Assembly (NCBI RefSeq): GCF_001571365.1
Contig: NZ_BCTQ01000003.1
Location: 124,001-188,000 of the forward strand
DNA: 64,000 bases
Source: Achromobacter denitrificans NBRC 15125
Lineage (GTDB): Bacteria > Pseudomonadota > Gammaproteobacteria > Burkholderiales > Burkholderiaceae_B
Direction: 5' to 3'
A model generated the notes under the pieces. The model was not told the DNA's origin and did not search any database. It saw nothing but the letters and a program-made list of their open reading frames with translations. Position 1 is the stretch's first letter. Each line of letters starts with the position of its first letter. Of the stretch, positions 55,071-63,810 are shown piece by piece. A program made the translations under genes and the position numbers.

Positions 55071-55106
55071 ATGTCGCGCCCCGCAAGTAGAGACGGCTCG
55101 TTTTAG
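55071..55106 (+). CDS. Possible 11-residue leader peptide
   Basis: ATG at 55071 with a perfect AGGAGG 8 bp upstream opens an 11-codon frame (MSRPASRDGSF, stop at 55104) 38 bp before the flavin oxidase start. The ribosome site is stronger than most in this window. It may be a translational leader that couples or regulates the oxidase, or a chance ORF. Confidence 0.3.
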   Translation: MSRPASRDGSF

Positions 55107-55144
55107 ACATCGTCTATGAAACGCCACCTTCAAGGAGGTGTGTG

Positions 55145-56536
55145 ATGAGCAAACTGTCCAATGACGCGCTGGACGCTCTCAAGGCGTCAGCGAGAGGCCA
55201 GGTCCTGGCCCCCGGCGCGGCGGGCTACGACGACGCCCGCAAGATCTGGAACGCCATGATAGACCGCCGCCCGGCGGTCATCGTGCAATGCGCCGGCACC
55301 GCGGACGTCCGCCGCGCGGTGGATTTCGCCCGCAAGAACGACCTGGTGGTGGCCGTCCGGGGCGGCGGCCACAACATCGCGGGCCTGGCCGTCTGCGACG
55401 ACGGCATGATGATCGACCTTTCCCCCATGAAGTCGGTGCGGGTCGATCCCCGCCTGGCCCGCGCCTACGTGGAACCAGGCGCGACCCTGGCCGACGTGGA
55501 CCACGAGACCCAGGCATTCGGGCTGGCGGTGCCGCTGGGCGTGAATTCCACGACGGGCGTGGCGGGCCTGACCCTGGGCGGCGGCTTCGGCTGGCTGACC
55601 CGCCGCTACGGCATGACCATCGACAACCTGGTTTCCGCCGACGTGGTGACCGCAGACGGCGGCTTCCTGCACGCCAGCGAGCAGGACAACCAAGACCTCT
55701 TCTGGGCGATACGCGGCGGCGGCGGCAACTTCGGCGTGGTCACGATGTTCGAGTTCCAGCTGCATCCGGTGGGGCCGATGGTCTACGGCGGCCTGGTGGT
55801 GCTGCCGCTGGAACAAGGCCGGGAGGCGCTGCTGAAGTACCGCGAGGCGCTCGACGCCATGCCAGAGGAGCTGACGGTATGGGCGGTGCTGCGGCTGGCG
55901 CCTCCGCTGCCCTTCCTGCCCCCCGCGGTCCACGGCAAGCCCATGCTCGCCTTCGCGATCTGCTACTCCGGCGATCCGGACCAGGGGCCGGCCGCCGTCG
56001 AAGCGGTGCGCGGCTGGGGCAAGCCCTATGGCGAGCACCTGGGCCCCATGCCCTACGCGGCCTGGCAGCAGGCCTTCGACCCCTTGCTGACGCCCGGGGC
56101 GCGCAACTACTGGAAGTCGCACAACCTGGGCCTTCTGCAGGACGGCCTGATCGACGCCATCATCGCGGCGGTCGAGGACCTGCCCTCGCCGCAGTGCGAG
56201 ATATTCCTGGGCTATATCGGCGGCGTCGCCATGCGCGTGCCGGTGCCGGCCACCGCCTATCCGCACCGCGCGGCGCAGTTCGCCATGAACGTGCACGGCC
56301 GCTGGGACGCCCCGCAGGACGACGAACGCTGCATCGCCTGGGCGCGGGCGCTGTTCCGGTCGACGGAGCCCTACTCGCAGGGCGGCGTGTACGTGAACTT
56401 CCTGACGCAGGACGAGCCGGAGCGGCTCGGCGCCGCCTACGGCCCGAACTTTGAACGGCTGGTGCGTGCCAAGACGCTCTACGATCCCCGCAACCTGTTC
56501 CGGCACAACCAGAACATCCCGCCCACGGCGTCCTGA
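55145..56536 (+). CDS. BBE-type FAD-linked oxidase
   Basis: The 463-residue protein has the FAD-binding type 4 domain with VRGGGHNIAG, whose His can link FAD covalently, and GGGFGWLTRRYGM, where many two-link BBE enzymes have a Cys that is absent here. The C-terminal BBE segment YDPRNLFRHNQNI is present. It should oxidise an alcohol, sugar or aromatic with O2. AAGGAGG precedes the ATG. An SMP-30 lactonase gene follows 33 bp later, consistent with an aldose oxidase making a lactone that is then opened. Confidence 0.88.
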   Translation: MSKLSNDALDALKASARGQVLAPGAAGYDDARKIWNAMIDRRPAVIVQCAGTADVRRAVDFARKNDLVVAVRGGGHNIAGLAVCDDGMMIDLSPMKSVRVDPRLARAYVEPGATLADVDHETQAFGLAVPLGVNSTTGVAGLTLGGGFGWLTRRYGMTIDNLVSADVVTADGGFLHASEQDNQDLFWAIRGGGGNFGVVTMFEFQLHPVGPMVYGGLVVLPLEQGREALLKYREALDAMPEELTVWAVLRLAPPLPFLPPAVHGKPMLAFAICYSGDPDQGPAAVEAVRGWGKPYGEHLGPMPYAAWQQAFDPLLTPGARNYWKSHNLGLLQDGLIDAIIAAVEDLPSPQCEIFLGYIGGVAMRVPVPATAYPHRAAQFAMNVHGRWDAPQDDERCIAWARALFRSTEPYSQGGVYVNFLTQDEPERLGAAYGPNFERLVRAKTLYDPRNLFRHNQNIPPTAS

Positions 56537-56569
56537 CGGCGCCCGGCCGGCCCCAAGGAGGAACGATCC

Positions 56570-57505
56570 ATGTGGCAACCCAGCGAGACCTATCCGGACC
56601 CGGCCATCGAGGTGCTCGACTCCCGGTTCCTGAAGTACCGCATCGGCAACGCGGCGGTGGAACGCCTGGCCACGGGCCTGCGCTATGGGGAGGGGCCGGT
56701 CTGGTTCGGCGACGGCCGGTGCCTGCTGTGGAGCGACATCCCGAACAACCGCCTCCTCAGGTGGGACGAGGAAAGCGGCGCCGTGTCCGTCTACCGCAGC
56801 CACGCCGGCCATCCCAACGGCAACACGCGCGACCGCCAGGGCCGCCTGCTGACCTGCGAGCATGGCGGGCGCCGCGTGGTGCGCACGGAATACGACGGCA
56901 CCCTGACGGTGCTGGCCGACCGTTACGAGGGGCGGCGGCTGAACTCGCCCAACGACATCGTCGTCAAGAGCGACCACTCGATCTGGTTCACCGATCCCGT
57001 CTTCGGCATTCTCAACAATTACGAGGGGTACAAGGCGGAGCCGGAACTCCCCACCCACGTGTACCGGCTCGATCCGGGCACCGGCCGCCTGGAGGTGGTG
57101 GCGTCGGACATCCAGAACCCGAACGGCCTGTGCTTCTCGCCCGACGAAAGCCTGCTGTACATCGTCGAGAACGGCTCCCGGCCCAACCGGATCCGGGTCT
57201 ACGAAGTGCGGGACGGACGCTCGCTGGCGCAGGCGCGCACCTTCGTGGACGCCGGCGACCAGGGGGTGCCCGACGGCATACGCTGCGACACGGAAGGCAA
57301 TCTGTGGGCCGGCTGGGGGCCGGACCCCGCCTTGAACGGCGTGATGGTGTTCGGGCCGGACGCGGTGCCGATCGGCCGCATCGCCCTGCCCGACCGCTGC
57401 GCCAATCTGTGCTTCGGCGGCGCCCGCCGCAACCGGCTGTTCATGGTGGCGGGCCAGAGCCTCTATGCGCTGTACGTGGACGCCGCCGGCGCCATGCGCC
57501 CCTGA
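56570..57505 (+). CDS. SMP-30/gluconolactonase-family lactonase
   Basis: The 311-residue beta-propeller protein has YGEGPVWF (metal Glu near residue 44), LNSPNDIVV (metal Asn) and NPNGLCFSPDE, ending with a metal Asp region (DQGVPDGIRCD). It should hydrolyse a sugar or related lactone. AAGGAGG lies before the ATG. It is paired with the flavin oxidase upstream. Confidence 0.9.
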   Translation: MWQPSETYPDPAIEVLDSRFLKYRIGNAAVERLATGLRYGEGPVWFGDGRCLLWSDIPNNRLLRWDEESGAVSVYRSHAGHPNGNTRDRQGRLLTCEHGGRRVVRTEYDGTLTVLADRYEGRRLNSPNDIVVKSDHSIWFTDPVFGILNNYEGYKAEPELPTHVYRLDPGTGRLEVVASDIQNPNGLCFSPDESLLYIVENGSRPNRIRVYEVRDGRSLAQARTFVDAGDQGVPDGIRCDTEGNLWAGWGPDPALNGVMVFGPDAVPIGRIALPDRCANLCFGGARRNRLFMVAGQSLYALYVDAAGAMRP

Positions 57506-57666
57506 GGGCCGCGGGCCTCGGGGAAACATTTACTAACGTGAATGGCAGAATATCTCGTTGACGCCGGCTCGCCCCGACCCTTATTTTCGACCGGTTCGGC
57601 CCTGTCATGAGGCTGCAGCCGAAAACAGGAAAATCCACCCGGCTATGCGAAGGAGCGCTGAGAACA

Positions 57667-59052
57667 ATGGGTCATCTGGTCTTGTTGCTGCTTGGTGTCG
57701 ACTATCTGCGCAAGCGCGCCCGCGGGCTGGTGATCATCGGCTGGCTGTTCCTGGTCGCCGGCATCGTGGTCTTCATCGACGCGCTGGACAACGCGATCTA
57801 CTTCCCGCTGAATTTCTTCGCCGCGCTGTTCGTGCTGGAGGGGCTGGCGACGCTGGCCATCGCCAAGTCGGGCGTGGGCGGGCAGCGGGTGCTGCGCTAC
57901 GCCAAGGGGATCATCGTGCTGGCGGCCGGCATTTTGGTCCTGGCCGGCCACCACCACGGGCATTTCGTGCTGTCCATGATTTTCGGCCTGCTGTTCCTGG
58001 TGGACGGGCTGATGCAGTGCACCGCCGCGTACGTGGTGCGCTATGAACGCTGGCGCTATGTGTTCGCCTCGGGCGTGGCCGAGATACTGCTGGCCATCTT
58101 CTTCTTCCAGCCCTACCCCACCCATTACGTAGGCACGGTGCCGTACTGCCTGGGGTTGTTCCTGGCGTTCTCCGGCCTCAAGCTGCTGGCGCTGGCCTAC
58201 CGGGTGCGCCGCCTGGCTTCGAACCCGGCGCTGGACGACAACCCGCATCCGGATTTCATGCCCACGCGCGCCGACGCCCCGCCCCAGACGGTGTTCGACG
58301 GCCCGCCGCAAGCGTCCGAGCGCGCGCTGACGGTCCACGTCTGGACGCCCTCCGGCTCGGCCAAGACGGAGACGCGCAATTACCCGGTGGTGGACCGCTA
58401 CATCGCGGCCGTCGACGTGAACGGCGTGGTGTCCACCGGCCATGCCGCGATGGAGTCGCCCGAGGGCGTGTACATCAGCCTCTATCCGGCGCAGGAAATC
58501 GACCATTCCCCCGAACAATTCGGCACGCTGCTGCGCGCCACGGCCGACAACAACGTGCCCGGCGTGTTCCAGCCCGATTACGCGACCGAGTCCAAGGCCT
58601 GGTGCCCGTCCACCATGCAGGTGCGCATCCGCAACTACGACGCGGCCAAGCTGCAGGCGTTCTGGGACGAGTACCGCAAGAACGCCACCTACAACCTCAC
58701 GCACCGGAATTGCTCCAGCTCGGTCTCCAACGGGCTGGAGGCGGCGCTGGACGGCGTGGTGGGCCGGTTGCACGGCCCCGAGGCCGGATGGCGCGTGCTG
58801 CTGCGCCTGCTGCTGACGCCGGAACTCTGGGTGGCGGCGCAGATCCGCAAGCGCGCCCTGACCATGGCCTGGACGCCGGGCCTGACGCTGGACTATGCCC
58901 GCGCCTTGAGCATGTTGGCCGACCCGCGCCCGTTCGGCTGGTGGAAGATGTCGCAGCAGGCCCTGCGCCAGATGGCCCGCCTGCGCGCCGGCTGGCGCAG
59001 CCAGGACCGCGCCGCCGTCGCCCGCAACGCGCGCGGCGCCTCCTCGTCATGA
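57667..59052 (+). CDS. HdeD-like membrane protein with C-terminal DUF4105-like domain
   Basis: The 461-residue protein has about six N-terminal membrane helices (residues 8-170), like HdeD acid-resistance proteins, and a soluble C-terminal half with YNLTHRNCSSSVSNGLEAAL, an N-C-S motif shared with the next gene. A cysteine-nucleophile (protease-like) role is possible. The start at 57667 follows AAGGAG; ATG 57607 has no ribosome site. The stop overlaps the next gene by ATGA. Confidence 0.72.
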   Translation: MGHLVLLLLGVDYLRKRARGLVIIGWLFLVAGIVVFIDALDNAIYFPLNFFAALFVLEGLATLAIAKSGVGGQRVLRYAKGIIVLAAGILVLAGHHHGHFVLSMIFGLLFLVDGLMQCTAAYVVRYERWRYVFASGVAEILLAIFFFQPYPTHYVGTVPYCLGLFLAFSGLKLLALAYRVRRLASNPALDDNPHPDFMPTRADAPPQTVFDGPPQASERALTVHVWTPSGSAKTETRNYPVVDRYIAAVDVNGVVSTGHAAMESPEGVYISLYPAQEIDHSPEQFGTLLRATADNNVPGVFQPDYATESKAWCPSTMQVRIRNYDAAKLQAFWDEYRKNATYNLTHRNCSSSVSNGLEAALDGVVGRLHGPEAGWRVLLRLLLTPELWVAAQIRKRALTMAWTPGLTLDYARALSMLADPRPFGWWKMSQQALRQMARLRAGWRSQDRAAVARNARGASSS

Positions 59053-60071
59053 TCCTGCAAGCCGCGGCCGGCCTGGCCGTGTTGGCGGGCGCGGCATGGG
59101 GCGCGCTCGCGCTCTGGTTCCAGCCGCCGCTGGGACGCCGGGCGCGCGCCCTGCCGCCAGCGGCCTGGCTGGCGCTGGCCGCCGCCGCGCTGGCCGGCTT
59201 GGCGGGCGGCAGCTTCCACCCGGCCGCCGGGTTCGGCGCGCTGCTGCTGGCCTTGCTGGCGTGGTGGCGGCTGGGCGTGCGCCCCTCGAATGCACGCGAG
59301 TGGATGCCCGAGGTGGCCCGCCAAACCCAGGGATCGGTGGACGGCGACCGCGTCACCCTGCGCAACGTGCGCGATTTCCACTGGCGCACGCGCACCGACT
59401 ACGACCCGCGCTGGGAAACCCGCGTCTACGACTTGTCGCGCCTGGCTTCAGTGGACCTGGCCCTGTCCTACTGGGGCCGGCCCGCGGTCGCGCATGCCAT
59501 GGTGTCGTTCGGCTTCGACGACGGCCAGTACCTGGTGTTCTCGGTGGAGATCCGCCGCAAGCGCAACGACACCTTCTCGGAGCTCGGCGGCTTCTTCCGG
59601 CAATACGAGCTTGCCGTCCTGGCGTCCACCGAAGAAGACAGCCTGCGCGTGCGCACCAATGTGCGCGGCGAGGACGGCTACCTGTACCGCGTGCGCATGC
59701 CCGAGGGCGCGGCCCGCAAGCTGCTGCTGTCGTACGTCGCCACGGCCAACCGCCTGGTGCGCAAGCCGCGCTTCTACAACACGCTGACCGCCAACTGCAC
59801 CACCATCGTGTACCGCCTGGCCGACCAGATCGTGCCGGGGCTGCCGATGGACTACCGGCTGCTGCTGTCGGGCTACCTGCCCGAATACCTGTACCGCCTG
59901 GGCGCGCTGGACGGCGCCGACAGCGCGCAGGCTTACCGGCGGGGCGGCCGCTATACCGACCGGGCCCGGGCCGCGGGCGACGCGCCGGACTTCTCCCGCC
60001 GCATCCGCGTTGGCGTGCCGGGCGTGGAGGCGTCCGCTCAGGCGGCGGACGTCCGCAAGCGGTCGACGTAG
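59049..60071 (+). CDS. DUF4105 (Lnb N-terminal-like) membrane protein
   Basis: The 340-residue protein has two N-terminal membrane helices and a soluble domain of the DUF4105 type with FYNTLTANCTTIVYRLADQI, where NCTT is the conserved motif. Related periplasmic domains occur in Lnb apolipoprotein acyltransferase-like proteins. It overlaps the preceding HdeD-like gene by ATGA and converges on the flavin monooxygenase gene, overlapping it by 34 bp. Confidence 0.78.
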   Translation: MILQAAAGLAVLAGAAWGALALWFQPPLGRRARALPPAAWLALAAAALAGLAGGSFHPAAGFGALLLALLAWWRLGVRPSNAREWMPEVARQTQGSVDGDRVTLRNVRDFHWRTRTDYDPRWETRVYDLSRLASVDLALSYWGRPAVAHAMVSFGFDDGQYLVFSVEIRRKRNDTFSELGGFFRQYELAVLASTEEDSLRVRTNVRGEDGYLYRVRMPEGAARKLLLSYVATANRLVRKPRFYNTLTANCTTIVYRLADQIVPGLPMDYRLLLSGYLPEYLYRLGALDGADSAQAYRRGGRYTDRARAAGDAPDFSRRIRVGVPGVEASAQAADVRKRST

Positions 60072-61012
60072 GCGGCCAGGCTTTCCACGTGGCGGCTTTC
60101 GGCGCGCAGCCCGACGTGGCCGTCCGCCCGCACGGCCAGGACCACCATGTCTCCCACGCCCAGCCTGCCGGCCATGGCGGGATCCAGGTAGCCGTCCACG
60201 TCGCCGGCATCGGCGTTCGCCGTCAGCGCGATCACCGCCTCGATGATGGCGCCGTCGGACAACGCCTCCATGCCCAGACGGACCTGCCGCAAAGCCTGCT
60301 CGGGCGTGACCGGGCCGCCCGCCAGGAACACCGTGTGGCCGGGGCGGCGGGCGTAGTCGTGCAGCATGCCCGTGCCGCCCGCCGCGAGGCGGAAAGAGAT
60401 CTGGTCGGGCAGCCGCTGGCCCGGCGATACCGCGTCGTGCCGGTCGCCCATGACGATGGGCGAATCGGCGTAATCGATGTCGTGCCCTTCCTGGGCGATC
60501 CCCGCCAGCTCGCGCACCGTGCTGTGGTGCCCGTCGCAGCCGACCACCCATTGCGCCAGCACCGTGGCCCGGCCATCCGGCTGCTCCAGCGTGGCGAGCA
60601 TGCCGTCCTCGGTGTCTTCCAGCCCCACCAGTTTCGTCGCCCGCTGGACCGCCCCGCCCTGAGCGGCGAGGTAGTCGGCGAGGATCGCCTCCGTGGTTTC
60701 TTCCGAGATGCCGATGTTGTAGGGATAGCGGCTGCCGCAAAGATCCAGGTCGATCTCGCCCAGGATTTCGCCGTTCGCATGGATGCGGGCGCCGCACTGC
60801 CTGACGCCGGCGGCCAGCAGCGGCTCGACGATGCCGAGCGAATCGAAGAGTTCGAGCGAGCGCGGATGGACCACGGTGGCGCGGTCCCATTCCAGCGGAC
60901 GCTCGTGCGCGTCGATCAGCAGGCAGTCGACGCCGCGCCGGCGGAGTTCGGCGGCGGTGAGCAGGCCCGCCGGGCCTGCGCCCACTACCAGGACGGTCGT
61001 AGCGATCTGCAT
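60038..61012 (-). pseudogene. Aromatic-ring flavin monooxygenase with internal deletion
   Basis: The 324-residue frame has an N-terminal FAD motif GAGPAGLLTAAEL, the RATVVHPRSLELFDSLG segment and the DG motif in VGCDGHHSTVREL. A C-terminal thioredoxin-like segment of the PheA/MhpA family is also present (TGMLHDYARRPGHTVFLAGG, then VRADGHVGLR). The central GDAAH...P segment that binds FAD ribitol is missing, and the protein is about 150-200 residues shorter than usual. This looks like an in-frame deletion, so activity is doubtful. It is the third gene after the Bug receptor and hydrolase on the minus strand. Confidence 0.68.
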
Positions 61013-61169
61013 GTCTTCCCCCCCGGAGATTCCGAGGCGGCCCGCGGCCGTCTCGACGCGAATCCCGGAAAATTAAGGCAAGCGCGTTGCGCCGTCAAAG
61101 CGCAGGAGGCCTAGGCCGCCGGGAGGAGGTCCGGCCCGGCGCTACGCCTGAAGTCGCAATCCGGGTGCC

Positions 61170-62462
61170 CTAGGCCCCCGACTCGCGGCGCAGGAAGTCC
61201 AGCACCGCCAGGTACGAGCCCTCGTTGCCCGCGGCATTGGCGGGCGGCGTCCCGCCCGCGTCCAGCAGCAGGCCCGACATCGCGTGCGGCTTGCTGATCA
61301 GGGTGGCGGGCAGATAGGGATAGTGCACGTGATGGCCGGCGCCCATGCAGACGTGATGGACGGTAGGCAGGCCTTGCGCCAGGCGCAGACGAACCACGAT
61401 CTCGGAATAGGCCGTGCTGGGCCAGAAGCCGTCGTCCGAAGCGCTCACCAGCATGACGGGGCCGGGGTAGCGCTCGATCGGGATGCGGGCGCGCTCGAAG
61501 GCCGCGCTGTCGCGGGTGGCGCTGAGGAATGCGTGGGTCTGGCGGTACGGCGGCTCGGAGGCATAGGCCGCTTCCCAATCGGCGCTGGCGTTGTCCTGCC
61601 ACAGGTGCGGCAGCGGTTCGCCGGCCTTGGTCCAGACCTGGGCATTGCGGCCCGTGCCCGGCGATCCGGCGCTGACGACGCCGTGCATCACGGGCGACGG
61701 AACGTAGGCGACCACCGCGCTGACCAGGTCGGGATAGTGGGCCGCCACCAGCAGCGAGGTCTCGCCGCCCCGGCTGATGCCGGAGAGCGCGACGAAACCG
61801 TCGCGCGGCGCCAGTTCGGCGCGGGCCCAGCGCAAGGCCTGCTCGAAATACTCCAGCGGCATGTCGTTCAGGTACTTGGGCCGGCCTTCGTAGTTGAAGA
61901 TGGCCAACGCCAGGCATTGGTAGCCGCGGGCCGCGAACAGCGCCGCGCGCGGCGCGTTGACGCCGCCGGACGATCCGTTCATGTAGATCACCAGCGGATG
62001 CGGGCCGGGCCCGGCCGGCGTGTAGAGCTCGCCCGACAGCGTCATGCCGCCGACCTGCTCGCGCACGGCGCGGTGCGTCACTCCGTCGGCCAGGAATTCC
62101 TGCACGAGTTGCGCGCGGGCGGTCCGGCGGCCGTCGCTGGCCTCGATCTCGACGGTCAAGGGCTCGGTGCGGTCGGGCGGGAACACCACGCGCTCCATGT
62201 CCTGGCAGTCCATGGACCAGACGATGCCCATGGCCGAGGGCTCGGCGTAGCTGCCGGAGACCGGGCAGTCGCGCGCCAGGTCCAGGCTGCCGTCGTGGCC
62301 GGCGATGAACACGGCCTGCGAGCGCCACGGCGCGCCGCACATCTGCATGCTGGCCGTCACGGTGACGAAGGCGTAGGCGGGAAAGCCGTCCATGCGGATA
62401 TCGCGCGCCACGTCGATCAGGGCGCGCTCGGGGCTGACGGTGATGCGGGGCTGTTCGGTCAT
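61170..62462 (-). CDS. BAAT-like serine hydrolase, paralogue of 7573-8871
   Basis: The 430-residue protein has an N-terminal beta domain and an alpha/beta hydrolase with GISRGG (Ser230), ASDDGF as the Asp region and MGAGHH as the His. The domain order matches the paralogue at 7573, with several conserved stretches (PRAALFAARGY, PLEYFEQALRW). It follows the Bug receptor by 12 bp and precedes the deleted flavin monooxygenase, so it probably hydrolyses an ester of the imported compound. Confidence 0.8.
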   Translation of the reverse strand: MTEQPRITVSPERALIDVARDIRMDGFPAYAFVTVTASMQMCGAPWRSQAVFIAGHDGSLDLARDCPVSGSYAEPSAMGIVWSMDCQDMERVVFPPDRTEPLTVEIEASDGRRTARAQLVQEFLADGVTHRAVREQVGGMTLSGELYTPAGPGPHPLVIYMNGSSGGVNAPRAALFAARGYQCLALAIFNYEGRPKYLNDMPLEYFEQALRWARAELAPRDGFVALSGISRGGETSLLVAAHYPDLVSAVVAYVPSPVMHGVVSAGSPGTGRNAQVWTKAGEPLPHLWQDNASADWEAAYASEPPYRQTHAFLSATRDSAAFERARIPIERYPGPVMLVSASDDGFWPSTAYSEIVVRLRLAQGLPTVHHVCMGAGHHVHYPYLPATLISKPHAMSGLLLDAGGTPPANAAGNEGSYLAVLDFLRRESGA

Positions 62463-62474
62463 CGCGGCGGCTCC

Positions 62475-63461
62475 TCAGCTCTTCAGGTCGGTCTTGGGCA
62501 CGCCGTTGGCCTTGATGACCTGCGCCCACATGGCGGATTCCTCGGCGATGACGCGGTCCAGGTCGGCCGACGAGGTGAACTCGACGGTCACGCCCTGATC
62601 GGCGAACTGCTGCACCAGGCTGGGATCGCGGGTGCCTTCGCGCACCGAGTTCTCCAGGGTCTGGACCACGGCGGCCGGCATGGCCGCGGGGCCCGAGATC
62701 ATCATGCGGGTATAGAGTTCGAAGCCATCGAGCCCCGCCTCTTTCATCGTGGGCACGTCGGGCAGGCTGGACAGGCGCTTGTCGGACGTGACCGCCAGCA
62801 CCTGGAGCTTGCCGGACTTGATGTTGGGCAGCGCCGACGTCGGGAAGTCGAACGTGCTCTGCACGGTGCCGGCCATCAGGTCCAGCAGCGCGGGGCCGCT
62901 GCCCTTGTACGGCACGTCCTGGAACTGGGTGCCCGTCTTGGACTGGAAATGCAGCAGCGCCAGGTGGTTGATCACCCCGCGCCCCGCGTGCGCGCAAGTG
63001 ATGTCGCCCGGCTTCTTCTTGGCCAGGGCGATGAATTCCTGCACGTTCTTCACGCCCAGCGCGGGGCTGACGATCAGCAGCATGGGCGACTTGCCCATCG
63101 ATCCCAGCTGCTTGAAATCCGATTGCTGGTAAGGCAGGTTGTTGTAGAGCAAGGGGTTCAGGATCATGCCGTTGGTGCCGGCGAAACCCAGGGTGTAGCC
63201 GTCCGGCTCGGCGCGCGCCACCGCCACGGTGGCGATGATGGCCTGCCCGCCCGGGCGGTTCTCCACCACCACGCTCTGCTTCAGCGTCTTGCCCATGCGC
63301 TCGGCCAGGGCGCGCGCCGCGATGTCGGTCAGCCCGCCCGGGGCAAAGCCCACCAGCAAGCGCACGGGCCGGGTCGGGAAGGTGTTCTGGGCCCAGGCCG
63401 GGCGCGAGATCAGGGGCAGCGCGGCAAGCGCGCCCAGGGCATGGCGGCGGGTGAATCGCAT
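62475..63461 (-). CDS. Bug-type solute receptor, probable Tat or Sec signal
   Basis: The 328-residue protein starts MRFTRRHALGALAALPLISR and has a signal cleavage near AWA (residue 24); TRRHAL resembles a twin-arginine motif, unlike the other Bug protein here. The Bug signature FPTRPVRLLVGFAPGG and VVVENRPGGQAIIATVAVARAE follows. It binds a carboxylate or aromatic acid in the periplasm. GGAG precedes the ATG at 63461. It leads a three-gene operon. Confidence 0.92.
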   Translation of the reverse strand: MRFTRRHALGALAALPLISRPAWAQNTFPTRPVRLLVGFAPGGLTDIAARALAERMGKTLKQSVVVENRPGGQAIIATVAVARAEPDGYTLGFAGTNGMILNPLLYNNLPYQQSDFKQLGSMGKSPMLLIVSPALGVKNVQEFIALAKKKPGDITCAHAGRGVINHLALLHFQSKTGTQFQDVPYKGSGPALLDLMAGTVQSTFDFPTSALPNIKSGKLQVLAVTSDKRLSSLPDVPTMKEAGLDGFELYTRMMISGPAAMPAAVVQTLENSVREGTRDPSLVQQFADQGVTVEFTSSADLDRVIAEESAMWAQVIKANGVPKTDLKS

Positions 63462-63605
63462 ACGGCTCTCCAGGCAAGCACTACGCCCCCGCGCGCCAAC
63501 GCCCGCGGGGAAAAGCAATGAAAGGGGAAGGTCCCGCTGGCCGCCCGCCGTGGGGCGAGCGGCCGCGGAAAACGTATGTTGTATGCAATACCACGGATGG
63601 GCTAT

Positions 63606-63620
63606 CTAGGGATATCCCGA
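63606..63620. promoter_or_regulatory. CTAGGGATATCCCGA element upstream of Bug operon
   Basis: This sequence contains the perfect 10-bp palindrome GGGATATCCC (63609-63618). It matches the element at 53524-53539 except for one extra T there. It lies 145 bp upstream of the Bug start. Confidence 0.55.
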
Positions 63621-63690
63621 AGCGCCCTGGGCGCCATATTCCGCCAAACGGTATTTGGTATGCGATCCGGGCCGAACTGGGCAGGATCGA

Positions 63691-63810
63691 CTTGGTCCGG
63701 CTTGGCTCCGTCTGGCTCCGGCTGGCTCGGTCTGGCCCCGCCCGACCCGGCGCGGCCCGGTTCGGTTCGGCTTGACTTGGCTTGGCCCGGTCTGGCCAGG
63801 CCTGGCCGAC
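63691..63810. repeat. Degenerate pentanucleotide tandem repeat (YYYGG)n, about 24 units
   Basis: Read in fives from 63691, units are mostly YYTGG or YYCGG (CTTGG TCCGG CTTGG, then CTCCG TCTGG CTCCG and on). On the minus strand the unit is CCRAG/CCRGA-like. It ends exactly at the stop codon of the DUF1415 gene (63811). It is too diverged for easy slippage now. Confidence 0.7.

Larger units (their letters stand above)
63462..63810. other. Promoter region of the Bug operon with palindromes and pentamer repeat
   Basis: These 349 bp contain three notable items: TTGTATGCAATAC (63579-63591, with GTAT/ATAC arms, GntR-operator-like), CTAGGGATATCCCGA (63606-63620), which includes the palindrome GGGATATCCC, and the pentamer repeat at 63691-63810. 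No gene is visible. Confidence 0.6.
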
